Shown here in pieces: positions 24,995 to 30,880 of a stretch of DNA of 32,986 nt. A model generated the notes under the pieces. That model was not told the origin of the DNA. It worked only from the letters and a program-made list of their open reading frames with translations, and made no database searches. The position numbers and the translations under genes are program-made. The DNA lies in NCBI GenBank assembly GCA_012961165.1, contig DTZW01000122.1, positions 1-32,986 of the forward strand, given 5' to 3'. This stretch comes from Gammaproteobacteria bacterium. GTDB lineage: Bacteria; Pseudomonadota; Gammaproteobacteria; Pseudomonadales; Azotimanducaceae. Position 1 is the first letter of the stretch, and every line of letters starts with the position of its first letter.

Positions 24995-25951
24995 ACGGGA
25001 AAATGTCTTCCAGCGGACTGCGCACCGCCAGCCCCCCTCGCTTCAGTACGTGGGTATAGATCTCCGTTGTCTCCAGAGATGAATGTCCCAGCTGTTGCTG
25101 GAGAGTCCTGATATCCAACCCGTTTTCAAGTGAATGGGTAGCGAATGAATGTCGTAGCGTGTGCGGCGATGCTGCCTTTTCGATTCTGGTTTGCCGTAAT
25201 GCCGTTCGAAACGCTTTTTGAAAAGTAGACATTTGAATGTGATGCCTCTGCTTTACACCTGACCTTGGGTCTATACCCATCCGTTTTGCGGGAAACACAA
25301 ACTGCCACTTCCATTCAGCCTTGGCGGATTTGTACTTGCGGCTTAGCGCCGGTGGAATGTACACCTTACCAAAGCCGTTGGCCCTGTCCCGGTCAAAAAC
25401 GTGACGAACCTCGAACAGGTGATTTCTAATAGGTTGGTGAAGCTGAGGCGCTAACGTAACGATTCTGTCTTTTTTTCTTTTCCGTTATGAATATGAAGAC
25501 AGTTATATTCGTAGTCGATGTCTTCAACTCTTAGTTGCAAACATTCCATCAACCTCATTCCTGAACCGTATAGTAACGATCCAATCAGACGATTGGTGCC
25601 ATTGAGTATAAGGAGCAACTGCTTAACTTCGTCTCTTGAAAGTACAGAGGGTAATTTCTGAGGACGCCGGGCTCTTGCCGCAGCCGTAATATCTCCCAAA
25701 GGCCTGTTCAAAACGTAGCGATACAAATAAGCCAGGGCATTCAATGCCTGATTTTGAGTACTGGCTGAAACCCGCCGTTTCACTGCCAGGTGAGTTAAGA
25801 AAGCAACGACATGCTCGTCATGCAGTTCAATGGGATGGCGGAGCTTATGGAAACGGATGTATCGCTTTGTCCAGCCGACATAGGCCTGCTCTGTCCGATA
25901 GCTGTAGTGCCGTAACCGCAGCGTTTCTTGAAGTTGTTCTATGAGTTTCAT
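24984..25951 (-). CDS. intI: Integron integrase, split by a -1 frameshift
   Basis: A tyrosine recombinase of the integron-integrase family. The first frame (25951-25451, 166 residues) holds the N-terminal SAM-like domain and catalytic Arg133 in [13 protein letters not shown]. It stops after EKKTESLR. Reading on in the -1 frame from codon 162 gives [19 protein letters not shown] and then [15 protein letters not shown]. The IntI-specific extra helix follows ([15 protein letters not shown] and [13 protein letters not shown]), then catalytic [27 protein letters not shown] (His and Tyr) and RSPLEDIF. The joined product is 322 residues, normal for IntI, with all catalytic residues intact. The shift falls on A_AAA_AAG at 25475-25469. 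The split may be programmed frameshifting, a one-base deletion in an A-tract, or a sequencing error. The ATG at 25951 lacks a good ribosome-binding site. Confidence 0.93.
25469..25475 (-). promoter_or_regulatory. Slippery heptamer A_AAA_AAG in intI
   Basis: On the coding strand the integrase reads GAA AAA AAG ACA, so the heptamer A_AAA_AAG is in the exact phase used for -1 slippage in E. coli dnaX and several insertion sequences. The zero frame stops five codons later, and the -1 frame continues the integrase. I see no strong Shine-Dalgarno-like stimulator or stable hairpin nearby. Confidence 0.55.
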
Positions 25952-26279
25952 AGGGCTATTAGTCAGGATCCATGTCGCAGAAATAAGTGACTAAGACTTG
26001 AGGGTTTGTAAGTCTTCGCCCCAACTGCTGCCAGAGAAATGTGATAGTTCGTTACTTTTTCCTGATCGGAAGGTAATCGCAGGAAAAGTCTCAGAAATTA
26101 GGCGTGTTTCGCAAGAAACGGATAACGAATTCGGGGTACTATGTGGAAACGCTCGGGAATTGAGTTAGTCTTGAAAGATAGTTGAATAGTTCGAGTGCTC
26201 AGGAGGCCGGTGCTTCTATGGAGTTACAAATACACAGAAAAACTATGTGGAGAAAATTCCGCATACTATGTTGTTAGGT
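25952..26279. other. attI region and first cassette junction
   Basis: The region between the integrase start and the first cassette should contain the intI promoter, the cassette promoter and attI. The crossover core is GTTAGGT at 26273-26279, with the cut expected between G26273 and T26274. Two perfect inverted repeats are visible: TTTTCCTG/CAGGAAAA (26057-26064 and 26080-26087) and GTTTC-GCAA-GAAAC (26106-26119). I did not find a convincing LexA box or a strong cassette promoter. Confidence 0.75.
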
Positions 26280-26519
26280 GTCTGTTTTGGCTTCTCCTCG
26301 AGGGGGATCACCGGCCTGGCGTTTTTGTTTTTGAATCTGCTGTTTTGGTTCTTTAAGTTGGTCTTGAGGCTGCGTGTAATGACTAAGTGCCTCGAAGATA
26401 GTGCCCCATAGCTGGGTATTAGGTCGATGATTGCGAGTGTAGCGCACTATGATATACATCAGATAGCTGAGGACGATGAGTCCTAGAAAGATCAATACTT
26501 GCAGGAGTGCATCTGACAA
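26274..26519 (-). CDS. Reverse-oriented ORF in cassette 1: small membrane protein
   Basis: The first cassette (26274-26713) carries no plausible forward gene. On the minus strand an 81-residue frame has one strong membrane helix (about 5-25, LLQVLIFLGLIVLSYLMYIIVRY) and then a hydrophilic tail rich in Q and K (KEPKQQIQKQKRQAGDPP). The start is a TTG at 26519 without a clear ribosome-binding site. Its stop TAA (26276-26274) is made by the cassette core site itself. If real, it would need its own promoter because the array promoter points the other way. The composition looks like a single-pass anchor protein, but no family is recognised. Confidence 0.45.
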   Translation of the reverse strand: MSDALLQVLIFLGLIVLSYLMYIIVRYTRNHRPNTQLWGTIFEALSHYTQPQDQLKEPKQQIQKQKRQAGDPPRGEAKTDT

Positions 26520-26602
26520 TGGTGATTTGGTCCAAATGAATTGATCTTTTAGGATATGGAGGCTTCGATGGAGATTTCAAGGTTGTCGTCCATAATGACC
26601 AC

Positions 26603-26719
26603 ACCTAACATGCAGTTGAAGTCTCTCCCTTCGGTCGTTCGGACGTGGCAACCAGTCACTGATATTGCTATCGCAATCTCAGCGCCAGAACGTCCACGCC
26701 GCTTAACTGGGTGTTAGGC
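26603..26719 (+). other. attC site of cassette 1
   Basis: R'' is ACCTAAC (26603-26609) and R' is GTTAGGC (26713-26719). The left arm TAACATGCAGTTGAAG pairs with the right arm CTTAACTGGGTGTTA: TAACA/TGTTA, CAGTT/AACTG and AAG/CTT, with one unpaired G in the left arm as the extrahelical base. Length is 117 bp. Confidence 0.93.
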
Positions 26720-26721
26720 AG

Positions 26722-27018
26722 ATGAAGGCGTATCTTCAGATCGATCTTGATATTGTCAATATCGAAGGATTCATGGAATACGTCGAACGAATTCCAGAAC
26801 TGATCCAGAAACATGGTGGGCGTTATCTTGTCCAAGGTGTTGAACCAGTTGCAGCGCAGGGCGAAAAGGAAATTCCTCAACGAAGTGTTCTGCTGGAGTT
26901 TCCATCGAAGCAAGATGCAGAATCCTTTCTAAAGGAACGCGCTACCACAGACCTCCATGAAATTTGGGAGCGAACCACTAAGAGCCGAATACTTCTGCTA
27001 GAAGGGTGTATGGAATGA
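26722..27018 (+). CDS. DUF1330 family protein (cassette 2)
   Basis: A 98-residue protein with the DUF1330 ferredoxin-like (dimeric alpha-beta barrel) pattern: AYLQIDLDIVNIEGFMEYVERIPELI, HGGRYLVQG, a strand SVLLEFPSKQDAESFL and a final SRILLLEG. The function of the family is unknown. The ATG lies only nine bases after the cassette junction, so there is no room for a normal ribosome-binding site within the cassette; expression would depend on the upstream cassette or leader. The cassette is 26714-27159. Confidence 0.85.
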   Translation: MKAYLQIDLDIVNIEGFMEYVERIPELIQKHGGRYLVQGVEPVAAQGEKEIPQRSVLLEFPSKQDAESFLKERATTDLHEIWERTTKSRILLLEGCME

Positions 27019-27033
27019 AGCTAAGAATGATCT

Positions 27034-27165
27034 GCCTAACATGCAGTTGAAGCCGGTCGCTATCGCTCCCTCGGACGTGCCACTCCACACACCATTTGGA
27101 AATGGATACGCCATTTTTTTCCAAACGGTGCGTTCCGTGACACGCCGCTTAACTGGGTGTTATAC
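27034..27165 (+). other. attC site of cassette 2
   Basis: R'' is GCCTAAC (27034-27040) and R' is GTTATAC (27159-27165). The same arms as the other sites are present (TAACATGCAGTTGAAG and CTTAACTGGGTGTTA). The central part contains an extra inverted repeat around CCATTTGGAAATGG. Length is 132 bp, the longest of the six. Confidence 0.92.
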
Positions 27166-27181
27166 GTCCTCGTACTTCTAG

Positions 27182-27649
27182 TTGGTTTCCTTTAGGCCGC
27201 TGAAAGAATCAGATTATCCGCTCCTGTTCGACTGGCTCCAAAGGCCCCACGTCAAGGAATGGTGGGACGATGGAGATGATACTCTGGCGAAAGTGTCTCG
27301 ACACTACTCCAGTGATCCTGATACTACTTTTCGCTACATAGTCCAATCTGACGATTCTAGCCCCATTGGTTATATTCAGTATTACTTAGAACCGGACGAG
27401 GTCGTCGGCGTCGATCTCCTTATTGGTGAACCTGCTCTTCTGAATCAAGGAATAGGAACCGAGGTCATTACTACCTTCGTTGAGATGGTCTACTCATGGC
27501 GTGATCCAAAGAAGATTGTCATTGATCCCGAACCTGAGAATATTCGAGCAATACGTTGCTATGAAAAGGCCGGATTCGTCTTCGACAAAATTGGTCTTGG
27601 CGAAGACGGAAAACAGGCATACTTTATGTTGATGGATAGAGACGTATAA
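27182..27649 (+). CDS. AAC(6')-like GNAT acetyltransferase (cassette 3)
   Basis: A 155-residue GNAT protein resembling aminoglycoside 6'-N-acetyltransferases of the AAC(6')-Ib-like group. It begins FRPLKESDYPLLFDWLQRPHVKEWW, has PIGYIQYYLEPDEVVGVDLLIG, an acetyl-CoA loop LNQGIGTEVITTFVEMV, and the characteristic end IVIDPEPENIRAIRCYEKAGF. Resistance activity is not shown; these folds also modify other amines. The codon before the TTG at 27182 is an in-frame stop, and the conserved fold starts at once, so TTG must be the start codon. Its stop TAA (27647-27649) lies inside the R'' core of the attC site. The cassette is 27160-27751. Confidence 0.85.
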   Translation: MVSFRPLKESDYPLLFDWLQRPHVKEWWDDGDDTLAKVSRHYSSDPDTTFRYIVQSDDSSPIGYIQYYLEPDEVVGVDLLIGEPALLNQGIGTEVITTFVEMVYSWRDPKKIVIDPEPENIRAIRCYEKAGFVFDKIGLGEDGKQAYFMLMDRDV

Positions 27650-27757
27650 CATGCGGTTGAAGCCGTGGCTTCGCCACTCGGACGTAGCAAGCCGTCACGC
27701 ATATTGCATTCGCAATCTGCGCGCCAACTCACTACGCCGCTTAACTGGGTGTTATGT
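27644..27757 (+). other. attC site of cassette 3
   Basis: R'' is GTATAAC (27644-27650) and R' is GTTATGT (27751-27757). The left arm is TAACATGCGGTTGAAG, with one base changed that leaves a G-T pair with the right arm. Length is 114 bp. Confidence 0.92.
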
Positions 27758-27769
27758 GTCATTGTGCCT

Positions 27770-28276
27770 ATGATAGAAATCCGTGCTGAGATGCAAGCTG
27801 ACTTTAAGGATATCCATGAGATTACCGAATCGGCATTCAAAGATAGACCCTATGCGGACGGTGACGAGCACGAGCTGATTGAGAAGCTTCGCTCGGTTCA
27901 AGCATTAACACTTTCTCTGGTTGCAGTAGATAGTGGTCAATTGGTGGGTCAAATTACATTCTCTCCAGCTACTCTCAGTAGCGGCTCTCAACCATGGTTT
28001 GCACTTGGGCCAGTCTCAGTACTACCTTCACGACAGGGAGAAGGCGTCGGCTCGAAGCTGATTAACGAGGGGCTTCGCCAAATCCAAGAGCTTGGGGCAC
28101 TAGGTTGCATCCTCACTGGAGACCCCGACTATTATTCTAGATTCGGTTTTGATTTCTCTCCGCAAAATGTACCCGAGAATGAACCAGTGGAATACTTTAT
28201 GCTCAAAGTACTTAAGGGACAGAGCCCTGATGGAAAGTTTTCCTTCCACGGTGCTTTCTATGGAGAGGACGCATAA
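27770..28276 (+). CDS. YhbS-like GNAT acetyltransferase (cassette 4)
   Basis: A 168-residue GNAT protein. It starts IEIRAEMQADFKDIHEITESAF, has a strand LVGQITFSPATL, the core strand ALGPVSVLPSRQGEGVGSKLI with the acetyl-CoA loop RQGEGVGS, and the YhbS-like segment LTGDPDYYSRFGFDF. Substrates of YhbS relatives are mostly unknown. The start is the ATG at 27770, 19 bases after the cassette junction and without a ribosome-binding site; the frame is open further upstream but only through the attC site. The stop TAA is part of the R'' core. The cassette is 27752-28348. Confidence 0.87.
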   Translation: MIEIRAEMQADFKDIHEITESAFKDRPYADGDEHELIEKLRSVQALTLSLVAVDSGQLVGQITFSPATLSSGSQPWFALGPVSVLPSRQGEGVGSKLINEGLRQIQELGALGCILTGDPDYYSRFGFDFSPQNVPENEPVEYFMLKVLKGQSPDGKFSFHGAFYGEDA

Positions 28277-28354
28277 CATGCAGTTGAAGTCAGTCGTCGC
28301 TACACTCCTCCTTCGGATGCGGCTAAAGCCACGCCACTTAACTAGTTGTTACGC
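28271..28354 (+). other. attC site of cassette 4
   Basis: R'' is GCATAAC (28271-28277) and R' is GTTACGC (28348-28354). The left arm TAACATGCAGTTGAAG is intact, but the right arm reads CTTAACTAGTTGTTA, so one pair and the spacer differ from the other sites. Length is 84 bp. Confidence 0.9.
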
Positions 28355-28375
28355 GCCTTCAAAGGATAAACCGCA

Positions 28376-28867
28376 ATGCCATCGCCAGAAGAAACGGATC
28401 AGGAGCAGCTACCGGATCATGCAGGGGTCGCATTCCACCCGCCAGTTATGCTATTGGCGTTCATCTTACTAGGGTTCGGTGTTCGAGCCTTGGTTCCGTT
28501 TAACATAATTCCTGATCTAGTAGCACAAGTTATCGGCCCGATTGTAGTCGGCTTGGCGTTTGTGTTCTTCTTCTGGGCGTTGTCCACAATGCATCGTAGC
28601 GGCAGCTCAGTGCCAACCGGCGACCCGACAAGTGTTATCGTCACCGGGGGCCCTTACCGCTACTCGCGGAATCCGATCTACGTATCAATGATTGTCCTTC
28701 TTTTCGGTATTGGCATGTGGGCGAATAGTCTGTGGTTCCTATGCTTAGCTGTTCTTTCTGTTTTCCTACTTCAGTGGGGTGTAATATCCCGCGAGGAAGC
28801 CTATTTAAAGCGCAAGTTTGGTAGCAACTACACCTCATATAAGTCGCAGGTCCGGAGGTGGTTGTAG
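28376..28867 (+). CDS. Isoprenylcysteine/phospholipid methyltransferase-like membrane protein (cassette 5)
   Basis: A 163-residue membrane protein with four likely helices (about 25-42, 52-72, 101-117 and 118-133). The ICMT/PEMT-type motifs are clear: VTGGPYRYSRNPIYVSM after the second helix and EEAYLKRKFGSNYTSYKSQVRRWL at the end. Relatives use S-adenosylmethionine to methylate prenylated cysteines, phospholipids or small molecules; many bacterial members have no known substrate. The ATG at 28376 has AAAGGA nine bases upstream, which makes this one of the few cassette genes with its own good ribosome-binding site. The cassette is 28349-28991. Confidence 0.88.
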   Translation: MPSPEETDQEQLPDHAGVAFHPPVMLLAFILLGFGVRALVPFNIIPDLVAQVIGPIVVGLAFVFFFWALSTMHRSGSSVPTGDPTSVIVTGGPYRYSRNPIYVSMIVLLFGIGMWANSLWFLCLAVLSVFLLQWGVISREEAYLKRKFGSNYTSYKSQVRRWL

Positions 28868-28922
28868 CGGTGTTGCTTAAGTCAGGTCGGAAACAACTCG
28901 GATGCTAATGATGGAGGGAATC

Positions 28923-28997
28923 GCCTAACATGAAGCTTAAGTCACTCCTTTCAGTCGTTCGGACCACCTTCGGTGGCCGCTTAACTTGGTGTTATGC
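28923..28997 (+). other. attC site of cassette 5
   Basis: R'' is GCCTAAC (28923-28929) and R' is GTTATGC (28991-28997). The left arm TAACATGAAGCTTAAG and right arm CTTAACTTGGTGTTA differ from the other sites but still pair, with a C as the unpaired base. The compensating change supports a conserved fold. Length is 75 bp. Confidence 0.9.
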
Positions 28998-29006
28998 AGC
29001 AGAGCG

Positions 29007-29034
29007 TTGACATACCGTATATGGTATATATACT
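29007..29034 (+). promoter_or_regulatory. Sigma-70 promoter and operator of the cassette toxin-antitoxin pair
   Basis: TTGACA (29007-29012) and TATACT (29029-29034) are separated by 16 bases. The spacer holds the near-palindrome ATACCGTATATGGTAT (29012-29027), a likely operator for the XRE antitoxin, and a further GGTAT half-site lies at 29041-29045. The expected transcription start is about 29041, only about three bases before the toxin ATG, so the mRNA may be leaderless. Confidence 0.8.
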
Positions 29035-29043
29035 ATTTATGGT

Positions 29044-29328
29044 ATGTGGGAAGTATACGAACATCGTAGGGTCGACAAACAACTAGGTAAATTGCCTGTA
29101 GATGTTTTGAAACGCTATGAGAAGTGGAAAGATATTGTTGAGTTAACGGGCCCCTCGGGCCTAAGGCTAATTAGAGGTTTTCGAGACGAAGCACTACGAG
29201 GAGATTGGAAAGGTCATAGATCATCCAGGCTTAATCAGCAGTATCGTGTGATCTATTGTACTAAAGGGGATCAACTACTCGTTGAAGTAGTCGAGGTCAA
29301 TCCTCACGACTATCGGAGGAAAAGTTAG
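29044..29328 (+). CDS. RelE/HigB-like toxin (cassette 6)
   Basis: A 94-residue RelE/ParE-superfamily toxin, expected to cleave mRNA on the ribosome. It has the basic N-terminal helices VYEHRRVDKQLGKLPVDVLKRYEKW, the strand LRLIRGFRDEALRGDWKGHRSSRL and the end QYRVIYCTKGDQLLVEVVEVNPHDYRRK. This matches the RelE/StbE-like group. The ATG at 29044 is the only in-frame start. The gene lies directly behind its own promoter and is followed after one base by the antitoxin gene. The toxin-first order is that of HigBA-type systems. Such pairs are common in integrons and are thought to stabilise arrays. Confidence 0.92.
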   Translation: MWEVYEHRRVDKQLGKLPVDVLKRYEKWKDIVELTGPSGLRLIRGFRDEALRGDWKGHRSSRLNQQYRVIYCTKGDQLLVEVVEVNPHDYRRKS

Positions 29329-29329
29329 G

Positions 29330-29590
29330 ATGAAGAACTACGTAAAAGCCAAGAGGCAAGTTGAAGTCTCACCTGGAGAATCTGTGCGTATTCTAAGAGA
29401 GCTGCAGGAACTCAGCCAGAATGATCTTTCAGAATTAACGTCGATACCTCAATCCACAATTTCCGCAATTGAACGTGATCGTATTAACTTAGGTGTAGAG
29501 CGAGCTAAGGTCCTTGCGCGAGCACTCCGTTGTCATCCTGCAGTATTGGTCTTTCCTGGCTGGGATATCGCTGCGGAAGTAGCTGCATAA
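29330..29590 (+). CDS. XRE-family antitoxin (cassette 6)
   Basis: An 86-residue HTH protein, the antitoxin partner of the RelE-like toxin. The XRE/Cro helix-turn-helix spans about residues 20-75: VRILRELQELSQNDLSELT, SIPQSTISAIERDR, INLGVERAKVLARALRCHP. It should bind and neutralise the toxin and repress the shared promoter at the near-palindrome 29012-29027. The ATG lies one base after the toxin stop, with GGAGGA (29315-29320) nine bases upstream inside the toxin gene, a much stronger ribosome-binding site than the toxin has. Its stop TAA lies inside the R'' core. The cassette is 28992-29692. Confidence 0.92.
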   Translation: MKNYVKAKRQVEVSPGESVRILRELQELSQNDLSELTSIPQSTISAIERDRINLGVERAKVLARALRCHPAVLVFPGWDIAAEVAA

Positions 29591-29698
29591 CATGCAGTTG
29601 AAGCCACCCATTTCATGGGCTCGGACGAAGCACCTGCGGTCAAATTGTGAATCACAATTCGATACTCGGCGTCTTCGCCGCTTAACTGGGTGTTATGC
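29585..29698 (+). other. attC site of cassette 6
   Basis: R'' is GCATAAC (29585-29591) and R' is GTTATGC (29692-29698), with the standard arms. The central part carries an extra inverted repeat, AATTGTG and CACAATT. Length is 114 bp. Confidence 0.92.
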
Positions 29699-29710
29699 GT
29701 CAGACGCGGC

Positions 29711-30223
29711 ATGAACGAAATACACTTTCCAGAGAAGGCATGTTTTAAAAATCACTTCGATGAGAGAGAGTTGCATTTATCGCGAGCTGATTGCATAGAG
29801 ATAGATCCGACTGTTCGAGAGCGTGTTACCTCGATATGCAATCAAACGGCTGTATACCAGAATTTATTTCAAGAACGTCTTAAGAGTGCTCGTTACACGC
29901 TATCAGATGCAGATGAGTTTTTGGCGTGGGCTAGTGCCGGATGGAAGCTGGGCACGCATTTCGTCCTCTTTATCATCGATGATCAATTAGGGATTGTTGG
30001 GGCAATCGACATTAAGTCGGCTGAACTAGACAATGCAGAAATTGGATACTGGGCGGACTCCGATTATCCCGGTAATGTTACAAACGCGGTTTTAGCTATG
30101 GTTGATTCTGCGATTGAAACAGGTTTGGGTATAAGAAGAATTAACCACATTTCTGCTTCATCAGCCATGCACATAATCCCCTTAAAACCGAGTTTGGCTC
30201 CAGTTCTCGATGGGATTTGGTAG
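29711..30223 (+). pseudogene. Terminal-cassette GNAT acetyltransferase, 3' end altered
   Basis: A GNAT protein of 170 residues of the RimJ/RimL-like group. HFVLFIIDDQLGIVGAIDIK, AEIGYWADSDYPGNVTNAVLAMV and GLGIRRINHI are in normal order. After this point the frame gives ISASSAMHIIPLKPSLAPV and stops, without the normal C-terminal strand pair. In the neighbouring frame the DNA reads NPLKTEFGSSSRWDLVAFNE and then ISDWRQVLLYWQNTKTWKR to a stop at 30292-30294, which looks like a GNAT tail. A frameshift has probably occurred. No attC follows, so this cassette has lost its end and can no longer be excised normally. The 3' part is the right copy of the 122-bp repeat. Confidence 0.75.
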
Positions 30224-30248
30224 CTTTTAACGAAATATCGGACTGGAG
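30127..30248 (+). repeat. Right copy of the 122-bp direct repeat
   Basis: Matches 24526-24647 with two substitutions. Here the repeat continues smoothly from the GNAT gene body, so this is the source copy. Its right edge is at GGACTGGAG, after which the two contexts differ. Confidence 0.9.
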
Positions 30249-30263
30249 GCAAGTCCTACTGTA

Positions 30264-30578
30264 TTGGCAGAATACAAAGACCTGGAAGCGTTGATGGCGG
30301 CTAGCGCGAACAAGTGGGTGAACAAAGAGGATCATCTATCCTGTCAATCGATCCTAGACGGTGCCGGTAACCCAAAAATCACCGGAGCAGCGTGTGGTAA
30401 GCATCACAAAAAGATCCAGACAAGACAAATGGGCAAGTGTGATCCAGGAAGACTAAATCTCTCGTGCAGGACCAGGAATGGCGACTGGAATGAAACCAAA
30501 GCAAGTTGCAAGACCCTGCTGGAGAACCCTGCTTGGCTTTCTAATGATGATGGAAAGATCGTCGAAGACAAAAGCTAG
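30264..30578 (+). CDS. Uncertain 104-residue cysteine-containing ORF
   Basis: A frame with a TTG start at 30264 or an ATG at 30294 (MAASANKWVNKEDHL). It contains five cysteines (HLSCQSI, AACGKHH, GKCDPGR, LSCRTRN, ASCKTLL) and many charged residues, with no membrane segment. I recognise no family. It overlaps the other-frame GNAT tail at its 5' end. The low hydrophobicity and lack of a ribosome-binding site make it doubtful; it could be the remnant of an exported disulphide protein. Confidence 0.3.
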   Translation: MAEYKDLEALMAASANKWVNKEDHLSCQSILDGAGNPKITGAACGKHHKKIQTRQMGKCDPGRLNLSCRTRNGDWNETKASCKTLLENPAWLSNDDGKIVEDKS

Positions 30579-30628
30579 CTCTAGCAAGTAGTCCTATATC
30601 AGTGTTACTACTTGATTCATAATTGTGG

Positions 30629-30654
30629 AAACCGGGGGTCAGGACCCCTGGTTT
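30629..30654. repeat. 26-bp imperfect palindrome with GGGGTCAGGACCCC core
   Basis: AAACCGGGGGTC and GACCCCTGGTTT form 12-bp arms with one mismatch around AG. The GGGGTCA core is shared with the terminal repeats of the element at 32724-32986. It resembles REP-type palindromes; a role as transcription terminator is less likely because only TTT follows. Confidence 0.6.
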
Positions 30655-30880
30655 GCGCACCCGCTGGTCAAGAATCTGGTGATAACCGAATTCAACTTCG
30701 TGGTTGATCGACTACTACTACTATTGGCAATTCGGCACTACCGAGGGTGGAAGATGAATCAGCTGACGTTGCAGTTGATGAAGCTACACCTGTGGTCGAA
30801 GTCTCAACAAACCCTGTTGACGAAATAAATTAGGTACACTGTCCCCCGATTACACTAACCTGGCAGAGGCGGGGATACGA

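Larger units (their letters stand above)
30249..30880. other. Low-gene, decayed region between the integron and the MFS gene
   Basis: This 630-base stretch holds one doubtful cysteine-containing frame (30264-30578), the palindrome at 30629-30654, and a short open tail (about 30705-30831). The tail reads RVEDESADVAVDEATPVV and EVSTNPVDEIN with no start and looks like the acidic end of a lost gene. No attC site is visible, so the cassette array ends before it. Confidence 0.55.

Noticed and set aside
25952-26273. LexA box controlling intI.
   Set aside because: No CTGT-N8-ACAG match was seen in the region upstream of intI.
26408-26424. ATAGCTGGGTATTAGGT inside cassette 1 resembles the right end of an attC site.
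   Set aside because: The essential G of the GTT core is replaced by A and no matching left arm was found. It also lies within the better-supported reverse ORF.
30625-30828. A 67-residue plus frame rich in leucine.
   Set aside because: It starts at the palindrome, has no ribosome-binding site, and another frame of the same DNA gives a more protein-like acidic tail.
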